In this document: one piece after another, positions 43,042 to 51,568 of the stretch
Numbering within the stretch: position 1 is the first letter of the stretch
Layout of the letters: the number at the start of each line of letters is the position of its first letter
Assembly (NCBI RefSeq): GCF_017744045.1
Contig: NZ_JAGHRD010000004.1
Strand: one strand, 5' to 3'
DNA: 64,000 bases
Source of the DNA: Pelagimonas sp017744045
GTDB lineage: Bacteria; Pseudomonadota; Alphaproteobacteria; Rhodobacterales; Rhodobacteraceae
Translations under genes and position numbers: made by a program
Notes under the pieces: generated by a model
Told to the model about the DNA's origin: nothing
Seen by the model: the letters and a program-made list of their open reading frames with translations, nothing else
The model's database searches: none

Positions 43042-43431
43042 ATGCCAAGAATGACAGGTATTGGAGGACTAAATATAAAGACTATTTTTGCAATTTCCTT
43101 GGCGGCCGTTTCTGTTTTGGCCGCATGTCAGACGGTGACGCCGGATGCGGCTCCGACCACAGCGGTGACGCCTTTGGTGGGCAAGAAACTGATGGCCGAT
43201 AATGGTTTGGTTATTATCATGAACGCCGATGGCACCGTGTCGGGCACCGCGCGGGGGGAGGATATTGACGGGACTTATGTTGCCACCGCCAAGGAAGTGT
43301 GCAGCACCTATGCCGCCCCGGATTTCCTGGCCGGGAAAGAGTTTTGCAGCGAGCCGCAGATTGACGGAAACACGGTTGTTTTCCTGCGTCGCGACGGATC
43401 GAAATCGGCCACTTATACGATTGGCGGATAA
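43042..43431 (+). CDS. Small lipoprotein with unusual start
   Basis: Lipoprotein with lipobox VLAACQT. The mature part includes GKKLMADNGLVIIMNADGTVSG and two cysteines (EVCSTYAAP, EFCSEPQ) that can form a disulfide. The coordinates use the ATG at 43042. However, GGAGG (43063-43067) sits seven bases before an ATA codon at 43075, from which the protein would read KTIFAISLAAVSVLAAC, an ideal lipoprotein signal. So the ATA may be the real start or a mutated ATG. A strong terminator follows. Confidence 0.65.
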   Translation: MPRMTGIGGLNIKTIFAISLAAVSVLAACQTVTPDAAPTTAVTPLVGKKLMADNGLVIIMNADGTVSGTARGEDIDGTYVATAKEVCSTYAAPDFLAGKEFCSEPQIDGNTVVFLRRDGSKSATYTIGG

Positions 43432-43481
43432 GTGGTCGGCATAGGCCGAGCAAAACGCCACTATTGGCCTGAAATGAATGA

Positions 43482-43512
43482 GGTTGCCAGCCAGCGCTGG
43501 CAGCCTTTTTTG
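43482..43512 (+). terminator. Terminator of the small lipoprotein gene
   Basis: GGTTGCCAGC and GCTGGCAGCC form the stem with a short loop, followed by TTTTTTG, about 50 bases after the stop codon. Confidence 0.88.
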
Positions 43513-43705
43513 TTGCGTAATCTGCAAAAAATGTGCGGCCTTTCCATGGGGTCGGCAGGCACAGATTTAAGGGGAAATCACCCCACGCCCTCCCCCTATG
43601 GGTTTCCTGACTGGCACAAAATGCCGGGCGTTTGCAGATAGAAAGCACCGGGCCAAAACGGATTTTTCAGCCCGGCTTCTTTTTGACAAACACACAGGTG
43701 TAACC

Positions 43706-44701
43706 ATGAAAACTGTAACGCTTTCCATTTCGAATAATCCAACCAGCACCCAGGCGTTTCTGGCCGAACAGGGCTGGACCATTGCCGATGTCGCCGCGTG
43801 GTTGGACGAGGGTGATTTTCTGGCGATAAGCGCGGCTTTGGAGGTTGATCCAACCGCCGCGTTCAATGCCATGTTGAACACCCCGTCAGCGCTGGAGGCT
43901 TTGGCCGCCGGGGCGACCGAAGATGCCTTTGGCGAAATTGGTGGGGCCAAAGGGATTGAGGACTATATGGCCGGCCTGCCCGAGGCGGGTGAGGACAAGA
44001 TGGAACAGGCCGCCAGTGGCGATCAGAGCACGCTGTTTGAGGGCGATGGCTGGCACACGGATACCGGCAAGCCGAATTACCAAACCGCGCAGCCGGGTGA
44101 CATCGTGTATGATTCCAATGGCAAGGAGGCCGGGGTGATGACCGAAGACGGCATCGATCTTTGGCTGGATGGCACGGATGAGGACGGGGACGGCAAAGCT
44201 GATTACGCCGTTGATGAGGACGGGACCATCTATCTCTGGCCCGAAGAGGGGCACAATCCAGAGCCTGAACAAGAGGATGAGCCCGAAGACGGCACCGGCA
44301 AACCCCCAGAAGACGATGGGGACAGCTCGGAACCGGAGGACACTACGCCAGAAGACGGCGAAGAAACACCGGTAGAGGAAGATGACGCTCCGGCGGGCAG
44401 CTCTGATACTGCCGCCATTCCCGCCGGTGGCGAAGACGGGTTGGGCGGATGCAGCGGGGACGAAGACGGGGCCGACATCCCGGATGCCTTTGAGTTCCGC
44501 AAACCCGGCGATGACGGCACCACACAACCCGGCCCTGACACCTATGAGGTTGAGGTCGATCTGGTCTTGCACGGCCCGACCTATGGGTTGACCCAGCCTG
44601 CGCAGGGCGACGGTGAATTCACGGGCGGTGTTGTGGTCGAACCGGTGGATCCAACCTATGGCACCACCCAGCCGGACCCGATTGACGATATCATCTTTTA
44701 A
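43706..44701 (+). CDS. Very acidic Asp/Glu/Pro-rich protein, unrecognised
   Basis: 331 residues, no family recognised. Residues 1-60 are helical (TQAFLAEQGWTIADVAAWLDE). Around 155-175 is DGTDEDGDGKADYAVDEDG, like a calcium loop of EF-hand or thrombospondin-3 type. About 180-245 is a run of Glu, Asp and Pro with few other residues. The end carries two TYG(L/T)TQP repeats (near 292 and 318). No signal peptide, a single cysteine, very low predicted pI. It may be a calcium-binding or exported surface protein, possibly type I secreted. AGGTG lies six bases before the ATG. Confidence 0.65.
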   Translation: MKTVTLSISNNPTSTQAFLAEQGWTIADVAAWLDEGDFLAISAALEVDPTAAFNAMLNTPSALEALAAGATEDAFGEIGGAKGIEDYMAGLPEAGEDKMEQAASGDQSTLFEGDGWHTDTGKPNYQTAQPGDIVYDSNGKEAGVMTEDGIDLWLDGTDEDGDGKADYAVDEDGTIYLWPEEGHNPEPEQEDEPEDGTGKPPEDDGDSSEPEDTTPEDGEETPVEEDDAPAGSSDTAAIPAGGEDGLGGCSGDEDGADIPDAFEFRKPGDDGTTQPGPDTYEVEVDLVLHGPTYGLTQPAQGDGEFTGGVVVEPVDPTYGTTQPDPIDDIIF

Positions 44702-44722
44702 ATGACGTCCTGAAAAACAACC

Positions 44723-44747
44723 AAGCCGCCAGAAGAACTGGCGGCTT
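44723..44747. terminator. Bidirectional hairpin terminator
   Basis: AAGCCGCCAG and CTGGCGGCTT form a perfect ten-bp stem with a five-base loop between the acidic-protein gene and the leftward symporter gene. T-rich sequence follows mainly on the leftward strand. Confidence 0.7.
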
Positions 44748-44783
44748 GATCCTGTTTATTGCTAACTTTGGGGGAGCCCCAAT

Positions 44784-46328
44784 TTAGCTGTGTTTTTTGA
44801 TCTCACCCGATTTCAGGCGCGACAGGTAGCTGTCGAGCTCACCCTTGACGATTGGCATCAGGAAGTAGAGCGCAACGATGTTGACCACCGCCATGGCAAA
44901 GATCGCCGCATCGGAGAAGTCGATCACAGGGCCAAGGTTGGCCGAGGCACCGATCACAACAAAGATGCAGAAGATCACCTTGAAGATCAGCTCTTTGGTC
45001 TGGCCTTCACCGAACAGGAAGGTCCAGGCTTTCAAACCGTAATAGGACCAGCTGATCATGGTGGAGAAGGCAAAGAGGATGACCGCAACCGCCAGGATAT
45101 ACTTGAAGAACGGGATCGCCGAGGAGAAGGCCGCCGAAGTCAGCGCAACGCCTTTGTTGCCGTCAACGGTCTGGATGGTCGATGCACCTTCGTCCAGCAG
45201 GTAAAGCCCGGTATTCGGATCGGCCACCAGCTGACCGGTGATGATGATCACCAAAGCGGTCATGGTGCAGATCACCACGGTGTCGATGAATGGCTCGAGC
45301 AGGGAAACGAAACCTTCGGTGATCGGCTCTTTGGTGCGGACCGCCGAGTGGGCAATCGCCGCAGAACCAACACCGGCTTCGTTCGAGAACGCCGCCCGCT
45401 TGAAGCCCTGGATCAGCGCGCCAACCATACCGCCTGCAACGCCAAGACCGGTAAAGGCCCCTTCAAATATCTGGCCAAAGGCCCACATGATCATATCCGC
45501 GTTCATGATCAGAATGACCAAAGCGGTCAGAACATAAAGCACGCCCATGAAAGGTACGACTTTCTCGGTCACCTTGGCGATGGATTTCAGACCACCAACG
45601 ATCACGGCAAACACGATGGCCGCAAAGATCAGACCAGTGATCCAGCCCGGATAGTCGCCAACAACATTGGCGATCTGCGCATGGGCCTGGTTGGCCTGGA
45701 ACATGTTGCCGCCGCCCAAAGCGCCCAGGATACAGAAGATCGAGAACATCACGGCCAGGATGCCACCGGCGGGAATGCCGCGCTCCTGGAAGCCTTTGGT
45801 CATGTAATACATCGGGCCACCAGAGACGGTGCCGTCCTCGTATTCATTGCGGTATTTCACGCCCAGCGTACATTCGGTGAATTTTGACGCCATGCCCATC
45901 AGGCCGGCCAAAATCATCCAGAAAGTTGCGCCCGGGCCGCCGATGCCAATGGCCACGGCAACCCCCGCGATATTCCCCAGGCCAACTGTACCGGAAAGCG
46001 CGGTAGCGAGAGCCTGGAAATGACTGACCTCACCCGCATCATTGGGGTCAGAATAGTCACCTTTGACCAGCGAAATCGCATGTGGAAACGCGCGAAACTG
46101 AATGAAGGCAAAGTACAGGGTGAACACGGTGGCGGCGATGACCAGCCACATCACGATCCAGGGGAAGGTCGTTCCCGGGAACGGGCTGAAGATGAAGGAG
46201 ACGAACCAGCCGGTGGCGCTTGCAAAGCCCTGGTTGATCGTTTCGTCGAGCGATTGAGCCGCAGCTGGCGCAGATGCAGCCATCACGGCAGGAGCGGCCA
46301 CAGCCGCTGCCTTGATAAGATTTGTCAT
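44784..46328 (-). CDS. Sodium:alanine/glycine symporter (AGCS family)
   Basis: 514-residue inner-membrane symporter. Conserved AGCS stretches are GTVGLGNIAGVAVAIGIGGPG, LGVKYRNEYEDGTVSGGPMYY and NEAGVGSAAIAHSAV. It takes up alanine or glycine with sodium. The N-terminus looks like a cleavable signal (AAPAVMAASAPAAAQS) before the first span, as in many alphaproteobacterial members. The start MTNLIKAAA is used. It lies 25 bases after the stress-protein gene, so the two form an operon, probably controlled by the divergent Lrp-type gene. Confidence 0.92.
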   Translation of the reverse strand: MTNLIKAAAVAAPAVMAASAPAAAQSLDETINQGFASATGWFVSFIFSPFPGTTFPWIVMWLVIAATVFTLYFAFIQFRAFPHAISLVKGDYSDPNDAGEVSHFQALATALSGTVGLGNIAGVAVAIGIGGPGATFWMILAGLMGMASKFTECTLGVKYRNEYEDGTVSGGPMYYMTKGFQERGIPAGGILAVMFSIFCILGALGGGNMFQANQAHAQIANVVGDYPGWITGLIFAAIVFAVIVGGLKSIAKVTEKVVPFMGVLYVLTALVILIMNADMIMWAFGQIFEGAFTGLGVAGGMVGALIQGFKRAAFSNEAGVGSAAIAHSAVRTKEPITEGFVSLLEPFIDTVVICTMTALVIIITGQLVADPNTGLYLLDEGASTIQTVDGNKGVALTSAAFSSAIPFFKYILAVAVILFAFSTMISWSYYGLKAWTFLFGEGQTKELIFKVIFCIFVVIGASANLGPVIDFSDAAIFAMAVVNIVALYFLMPIVKGELDSYLSRLKSGEIKKHS

Positions 46329-46353
46329 GATAGATCCAATTCGCTTTTGGCGC

Positions 46354-46788
46354 TTAGGGTACAATGGTGACAGGCACGGGCGCAGATTGCGCAAGGCTGA
46401 TGGCAACAGAGCCGAAGACCCGCGACGACAAACCAGGTTCACCGTTACGACCGATCACAATCTGATCGGCACCGCTTTCCTTGGCGATATCGCCAAGCGT
46501 GGTCGCGATATTGCCGTATTTCAACGCCGTTTCGATCGCCAGACCGCTGTCTTGCAAGCCCGCAACCGCCGGAGCCAAAATCGCAGCTTCGGCCCGGTCC
46601 AACTCTTCGCCACGCCGCTTGTGACGTTCTTCGATTTCGGTTGGCGTCAAGAACGAATATGGAGACCACTCCAAGATATGGGCAACGACAATGCTGCTGC
46701 CCTGTGTCTTGGCTTGGTCTACGGCAAAGGCCAAAGCGGCCTTTGCGCTGTCGCTGCCGTCATATCCGACGACAATTTTCTGGGACAT
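46354..46788 (-). CDS. Universal stress protein
   Basis: 144-residue UspA-domain protein. It begins KIVVGYDGSDSAKAALAFA. The ATP-binding loop GRNGEPGLSSRVFGSVA matches G-2x-G-9x-G(S/T), so it probably binds ATP. Typical role: stress survival or regulating the linked transporter. It is first gene of the operon with the symporter; the AT-rich divergent region upstream faces the Lrp-type gene. Confidence 0.92.
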   Translation of the reverse strand: MSQKIVVGYDGSDSAKAALAFAVDQAKTQGSSIVVAHILEWSPYSFLTPTEIEERHKRRGEELDRAEAAILAPAVAGLQDSGLAIETALKYGNIATTLGDIAKESGADQIVIGRNGEPGLSSRVFGSVAISLAQSAPVPVTIVP

Positions 46789-46932
46789 AATCCCCTCCCA
46801 TTTTTGTTTTGTCTGCTGTGAGACAGGCGCAAATTAGTCGGAAAGGAATGAGAAAGGTTCTTTAATTTCTTGAAGATTAGGAATTTTTATGGAAAAAATA
46901 CCCTGTCATGGAAAATTTTAGGATTATTTCCG

Positions 46933-47397
46933 ATGGACCGACTTGATATCCGAATTCTTTCCATACTGCAGCGGGACGGTCAAATCTCGATGGCCAAGCT
47001 GTCAGACCAGGTCGGGCTGTCCTTGTCCGCTTGCCACCGGCGAGTCAAATTATTGGAGAGTCAGGGGCAGATTTCGCACTATGCTGCCCGGCTCAATCGC
47101 AAGAAGGTCGGGCTGGAAATCCAGGTGTTCATCGAGGCGAAACTGGTCAGCCAGCGCCGCGAGGAAATCGAGGCCTTTGAGGCCGCCATCCATGAAATGC
47201 CCGAGGTGCTGGAATGCCATATGATCTCGGGCGAGTTCGACTATCTGATCCGGGTCGCGGCGCGCAACACCGAAGATTACGAGACGCTTTATCGTGAGCG
47301 TCTGACGCTTATTCCATCCGTTGTGCAGATGAAAACCTTGCTGAGCCTGTCAGCGGTGAAGGAATTTCGGGGGTTTCATTTGACTGAAGATAGCTAG
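46933..47397 (+). CDS. Lrp/AsnC-family regulator
   Basis: 154-residue regulator. The helix-turn-helix is ISMAKLSDQVGLSLSACHRRV and the RAM ligand domain follows (ECHMISGEFDYLIRVAARN). It binds amino acids. Being divergent from a stress protein and an alanine/glycine symporter, it most likely controls their expression in response to an amino acid. The start MDRLDIRIL is preferred over an upstream in-frame ATG. The intervening 144 bases are AT-rich, as Lrp sites are. Confidence 0.92.
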   Translation: MDRLDIRILSILQRDGQISMAKLSDQVGLSLSACHRRVKLLESQGQISHYAARLNRKKVGLEIQVFIEAKLVSQRREEIEAFEAAIHEMPEVLECHMISGEFDYLIRVAARNTEDYETLYRERLTLIPSVVQMKTLLSLSAVKEFRGFHLTEDS

Positions 47398-47443
47398 GGG
47401 CAGGATGCAGGCCCGCCAAGGTCTGCATCTTGTATCATGGCTG

Positions 47444-48079
47444 TTACGCGATTTCGGTCACGAACCCGGCGCGCGGTTTGCGCACTTTCTTCATGTTGAC
47501 CAGCCAATCCTCTTCCGCCTGACGATAGCCCAGCGGCAGCAGGGTCAAAGAACGCAGCCCCTTTTCGCGCAGGCCCAGAATTTCATCGACCTTTTCGGGG
47601 TCGAACCCTTCCATCGGGGTGCTGTCGACCTCAAGCTCAGCGGCGGCGGCCAAGGCAAAGCCCAGAGCGATATAGGCCTGACGCGCGGCGTGATTGTGGT
47701 TCACCTCGGCCTCACGTGGGAGATACATTTTCTTGAGGTTGTCATAATAGCCGGTCAGCATCTCGCTCTTGCCGCGCTCTTCCTCCATTTGGGTGACAAC
47801 CGCGTCGATACGGTCGGCGCTGTAATTGTCCCAGGCGGCAAAGACCAGAACATGCGAGGCATCTGTGACTTGCGACTGATCCCAGGCCACTTTGCGGATT
47901 TCGGCGCGGATCTCGTCATTGGTCACGACAAACACTTCGAAAGGTTGCGTCCCAGACGAGGTCGGCGCGAGGCGGATCGCTTCGAGGATTTGGTCGACCT
48001 TGTCCTGCGGGACAGATTTGGAAGGGTCGAATTTCTTGGTGGCATAGCGCCAGGTCAGCTTGTCGAGAAGTGCGGTCAT
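47444..48079 (-). CDS. Nitroreductase-family NAD(P)H oxidoreductase
   Basis: 211-residue FMN-dependent oxidoreductase of the NfsB type. The N-terminal WRYATKKFDPSK gives the phosphate-binding arginine and lysine, followed by RLAPTSSGTQPFEVFVV and LGFALAAAAELEVDSTPMEGFDP with the LLPLGYR end. It reduces nitro compounds or quinones. It is divergent from an HxlR regulator that probably controls it, with the palindrome at 48174-48185 between them. Confidence 0.92.
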   Translation of the reverse strand: MTALLDKLTWRYATKKFDPSKSVPQDKVDQILEAIRLAPTSSGTQPFEVFVVTNDEIRAEIRKVAWDQSQVTDASHVLVFAAWDNYSADRIDAVVTQMEEERGKSEMLTGYYDNLKKMYLPREAEVNHNHAARQAYIALGFALAAAAELEVDSTPMEGFDPEKVDEILGLREKGLRSLTLLPLGYRQAEEDWLVNMKKVRKPRAGFVTEIA

Positions 48080-48173
48080 TTTGAGTCAATCCTGATGATG
48101 CGGGCAGCGCCGCGAGGGGTGGTGTCATTTTGTAACTGGCCATATAAACAGAACCACTCGCACCACAAGAAGG

Positions 48174-48185
48174 CACAAATTTGTG
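48174..48185. promoter_or_regulatory. Palindromic operator candidate for HxlR
   Basis: CACAAATTTGTG is a perfect 12-bp palindrome in the 130-base divergent region between the nitroreductase and the HxlR gene, 24 bases before the latter's ATG. TTTTGTAAC (48128) and GTAACAAAA (48190) lie around it as a second imperfect inverted pair. Confidence 0.5.
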
Positions 48186-48209
48186 TCCCGGTAACAAAAA
48201 GGAAACCAC

Positions 48210-48578
48210 ATGGCGGAGCGCCCCAAATGCCCCGATTGCCCCCGCATCCAAGAGGTGCTGTCGCGCGTTGGCGACAAATGGAGCGTGCTGGTCGTGACCG
48301 CCTTGGGCTATAACGACGTCATGCGTTTCAATGAGTTAAAGCGCCATTTGGGCATTTCACAACGTATGCTGAGCCTGACCTTGCGCGAATTGGAACGCGA
48401 CGGGCTGGTGCGCCGGACACAATACCCAACAATCCCACCCAAGGTGGAATACGCGCTGACGCCGCTGGGGCAATCTTTTCGCGAACCGGTGCGGTTGATG
48501 GGCTATTGGGCGATGGATAATCTGGCCAATATCGACGCAGCACGGGCGAGCTTTGATGAGCGGAGCGAGGCATCGTGA
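48210..48578 (+). CDS. HxlR-family transcriptional regulator
   Basis: 122-residue winged-helix regulator. The family pattern DKWSVLVVTAL, RFNELKRHLGISQRMLSLTL and VEYALTPLG is clear. C7 and C10 (KCPDCPR) lie at the N-terminus, where HxlR members such as HypR and QorR sense disulfide or electrophile stress. It most likely represses the divergent nitroreductase. The stop overlaps the start of the acetyltransferase gene (GTGA). Confidence 0.9.
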   Translation: MAERPKCPDCPRIQEVLSRVGDKWSVLVVTALGYNDVMRFNELKRHLGISQRMLSLTLRELERDGLVRRTQYPTIPPKVEYALTPLGQSFREPVRLMGYWAMDNLANIDAARASFDERSEAS

Positions 48579-49030
48579 CGGATACCGCCGCCCCCAGGAC
48601 TGAAACGCTGACCTTTGCCGAAGCTGATTTCACAGAGGTTCTGAACATGCGTCATGCGGTCATGTGGCCCGAGCATCCGCGCGATTTTTCCCGGGTAGAG
48701 GGCGATGCTACGGCCCTGCATCTGGGGGCGTTTCTTGGCGGAAAGCTGGTTTCTGTCGTCTCTTTATACGAGTCAGAGAACGGCCTTCGATTGCGAAAAT
48801 TTGCAACTCTGCCAGAATTTCAGGGCCGCGGGATCGGATCGCTGATGTTGCAAAAGGTGATAGAAATCGCCGCCAAGGATCATAACAGGATCTGGCTCGG
48901 CGCGCGGCTGGATGCCATCACCCTCTACAAACGGTTCGGGTTTCATGAGTTCGGTCAGCGCTATGAAAAGGGCGGTCGCCGCTTTTGCTTTATGGAACGT
49001 GCGCTGGATGAGGGGCAGGATGTTTCCTAG
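48575..49030 (+). CDS. GNAT-family N-acetyltransferase
   Basis: 151-residue acetyltransferase. The acetyl-CoA loop is TLPEFQGRGIGSLMLQ (Q-x-x-G-x-G) and the C-terminal motif LYKRFGFHEFGQRYEKGG follows the fold. The acceptor is unknown. It starts at a GTG overlapping the HxlR stop, so it is co-translated. Its stop codon overlaps the cmk stop on the opposite strand (shared CTAG). Confidence 0.88.
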   Translation: MTDTAAPRTETLTFAEADFTEVLNMRHAVMWPEHPRDFSRVEGDATALHLGAFLGGKLVSVVSLYESENGLRLRKFATLPEFQGRGIGSLMLQKVIEIAAKDHNRIWLGARLDAITLYKRFGFHEFGQRYEKGGRRFCFMERALDEGQDVS

Positions 49031-49632
49031 GTTCTTTCGGAAATGAGGCTGATCGCCTGGCGCACGGCTTCGTCGATGCTCAGGTCAGAGGTATCAAGCA
49101 GCACCGCATCTGCCGCCGGTTTCAGTGGCGCGTCCGAGCGGTTCATGTCGCGATCATCGCGCTCGCGCACATCGCGCAACACCGCTTCGTAATCATCCGC
49201 CAGCCCCTTGGCTGCCAACTCGTCAAAACGCCGCTTGGCGCGCACCTCGGCTGAGGCGGTGACAAAAAGCTTGGCCTCGGCCTGCGGACAGATCACGGTG
49301 CCAATGTCACGCCCATCCAGAACCGCGCCGCCAGCCCGGCGCGCAAAGGCGCGTTGGAAATCGACCAAAGCGGCGCGCACTTCGGGGATGGCGGCCACTT
49401 TTGACGCGGCTTGCGCCACTTCCGGCGTGCGCAGGCTGTCATTTTCCAGATCTTCCGGTTGCAGGCCTTGGGCCGCAGCGATGGCCGGGGTGCCGGTCAA
49501 TGTCTTGGCCCCAACAGCGCGATAAAGCAGGCCGGTATCCAGATGGGCAAAGCCGAAATGCGCTGCCACGGCTTTGGAAATCGTGCCCTTGCCCGCCGCC
49601 GCAGGCCCATCAATCGCGATGGTGAATGCCAT
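49027..49632 (-). CDS. cmk: Cytidylate kinase
   Basis: 201-residue NMP kinase that phosphorylates CMP and dCMP. The P-loop is IAIDGPAAAGKGT (about 5-17), the CMP-binding region has LDTGLLYRAVG, and LDGRDIGTVICP and RDDRDMNRSDAPL are the other conserved blocks. The start MAFTIAIDG overlaps the preceding gene's stop (TGATG). In relatives rpsA follows directly; here rpsA is 6.3 kb away. Confidence 0.96.
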   Translation of the reverse strand: MAFTIAIDGPAAAGKGTISKAVAAHFGFAHLDTGLLYRAVGAKTLTGTPAIAAAQGLQPEDLENDSLRTPEVAQAASKVAAIPEVRAALVDFQRAFARRAGGAVLDGRDIGTVICPQAEAKLFVTASAEVRAKRRFDELAAKGLADDYEAVLRDVRERDDRDMNRSDAPLKPAADAVLLDTSDLSIDEAVRQAISLISERT

Positions 49633-50150
49633 CAGTCCCGTCCTTTTTCCTGGCGCATGCGCACCGCCCATAAGACCGACAAAAGCCCCAGGGAAATCAG
49701 CAACAGCACCCATTTGCTGACCGTGAATTGCGAGGCACGCGCGACCATCTCTGGGGTGATGCCATCTGCCCCGGCACGGAGCAGCCCGGCCACAAGCGCG
49801 TTTTCACACAGATCCATCATGGCATAGCCCGCCGCCGGAATGACCAGCACCAGGCGCGACCAGGGATGCATATTGGCAGCCTGGCTCATGATCAGATGAC
49901 CCAACAAAAGGGCAAACACGACCGGAAAGGCGCTGTCCAACAGGCGCAGCTCCACCAGATAGAGCGCTTTGCCAGTGCTGTCCAAAGCGTTCAGATAGGC
50001 CTGCGCCTGCTCCAGATCGTAGCCAAGAATACGTTCATCAAACGGCGGCAGCCCCCCTGCTGCCGGTTTCAAAACGCTGTGCACAATCCAGACCATTACC
50101 CCGAACAGGCTGGCGGCCAGCGCCGCAAGGATCGGGGTGGCGCGCATCAT
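49632..50150 (-). CDS. Four-span membrane protein in aroA-cmk operon
   Basis: 172-residue integral membrane protein with about four spans (near 5-25, 70-90, 97-120 and 142-163). Polar motifs include LPPFDERILGYDLEQAQAYLNAL between TM1 and TM2. No known family was recognised. Both ends overlap neighbours by a few bases (ATGA at aroA, TGATG at cmk), so it is translationally coupled within a core operon, which supports a real and possibly conserved function. Confidence 0.75.
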   Translation of the reverse strand: MMRATPILAALAASLFGVMVWIVHSVLKPAAGGLPPFDERILGYDLEQAQAYLNALDSTGKALYLVELRLLDSAFPVVFALLLGHLIMSQAANMHPWSRLVLVIPAAGYAMMDLCENALVAGLLRAGADGITPEMVARASQFTVSKWVLLLISLGLLSVLWAVRMRQEKGRD

Positions 50151-51502
50151 GCCTCGGCGCCCTTGCGTTCGATCTTGGCCCCAAGACCGCCCATCAGGCT
50201 TTCAAAGATCGGGAACGAGGTGGCGATTGGCCCGCCATCATCCACCGACATCGGTTTTTGCGTGGCAAACCCCATCACCATAAAGGACATGGCAATGCGG
50301 TGATCGAGCTGGCTGGCAGCGGTCGCGCCGCCGGGCACATTGCCATGGCCCAGACCATGTACGGTCCACCAATCCTCGCCCTCATCCACACGAACGCCCG
50401 CCGCGCGCAGGCCAATGGCCATGGCGTCGATGCGATCAGATTCCTTTACCCGCAGCTCTTTCACGCCGGGCATATGGGTCTTGCCCTCGGCAAAGGCGGC
50501 CACCACAGACAGGACCGGATATTCGTCGATCATGCTGGCGGCACGCTCGGCGGGCACTTCGATGCCCTTAAGGTCGGGGCTGAACCGGGCGCGCAGATCG
50601 GCGACAGGCTCGCCCCCCTCTTCGCGCATGTTCTCAAAGGTCAGATCGGCGCCCATATCCTGCAGGGTAAAGAACAACCCGGCGCGGGTCGGGTTCAGCC
50701 CGATATTGGGCACCAGCACATCCGAGCCTTCGGTGATGATCGCCGCGCAGACCGGGAAGGCCGCAGATGACGGATCACGCGGAACGATAATGGTCTGAGG
50801 CGTGAACTCGGGGCGGCCCTGCAGGGTAATCACCCGGCCCTCATCGGTTTCCTCGGTGCGGATTGTCGCGCCAAAGCCAGCCAGCATGCGTTCGGAATGG
50901 TCGCGCGTGGCTTCTTTCTCGATCACCACGGTGTCGCCCGGCGCGTTCAAACCCGCCAAAAGCACCGCCGATTTCACCTGGGCCGAGGGCACTGGCACCT
51001 CATAGCGCACCGGCAGCGGGTCCGCTGCACCCACCAGGGTCATGGGCAAACGCCCGCCTTTGCGGCCATAGGATTTCGTCCCAAATAGCGCCAGCGGATC
51101 CGTGACCCGCGCCATGGGGCGACCATTCAAAGAGGCATCGCCAGTAAAGGTCGCCGTGATCGGAGAGGTCGCCATCGCCCCCATGATCAGGCGCACCCCG
51201 GTGCCGGAATTGCCGCAATCAATGACGTTATCAGGCTCGGCAAAGCCACCAACACCGACGCCATGAATATGCCAGGTGTCGCCGGTCTTTTCGATCTCGG
51301 CCCCAAAGGCGCGCATGGCCTTGGCGGTGTCCAACACGTCCTGCCCTTCCAGCAACCCGGTCACCTTGGTTTCGCCCACGGTCATGGCCCCAAGGATCAA
51401 AGAGCGGTGCGAGATCGACTTGTCTCCGGGCACATGCGCCTCGCCGCGCAACGGGCCAGAGGCACTGGAGGTCATCGGGATCGGATCACCGTGGCTGGAC
51501 AT
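50147..51502 (-). CDS. aroA: 5-enolpyruvylshikimate-3-phosphate synthase
   Basis: 451-residue shikimate-pathway enzyme joining PEP to shikimate-3-phosphate. The phosphate-binding GDKSISHR, NSGTGVRLIMG, RVTDPLALFG-like region and the late EYPVLSVVAAFAEG and RVKESDRI blocks are present. The NSGTG sequence has the A-type loop changes seen in class II (glyphosate-tolerant) alphaproteobacterial enzymes only in part, so class is left open. It is the first gene of the aroA-membrane protein-cmk operon. Confidence 0.95.
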   Translation of the reverse strand: MSSHGDPIPMTSSASGPLRGEAHVPGDKSISHRSLILGAMTVGETKVTGLLEGQDVLDTAKAMRAFGAEIEKTGDTWHIHGVGVGGFAEPDNVIDCGNSGTGVRLIMGAMATSPITATFTGDASLNGRPMARVTDPLALFGTKSYGRKGGRLPMTLVGAADPLPVRYEVPVPSAQVKSAVLLAGLNAPGDTVVIEKEATRDHSERMLAGFGATIRTEETDEGRVITLQGRPEFTPQTIIVPRDPSSAAFPVCAAIITEGSDVLVPNIGLNPTRAGLFFTLQDMGADLTFENMREEGGEPVADLRARFSPDLKGIEVPAERAASMIDEYPVLSVVAAFAEGKTHMPGVKELRVKESDRIDAMAIGLRAAGVRVDEGEDWWTVHGLGHGNVPGGATAASQLDHRIAMSFMVMGFATQKPMSVDDGGPIATSFPIFESLMGGLGAKIERKGAEA

Positions 51503-51568
51503 GGGCAGTTATCTTTCCTGTTAGCGGTCGCGGGTTTGATAAGACATGGCCCCGTTACTGTCCATGCG

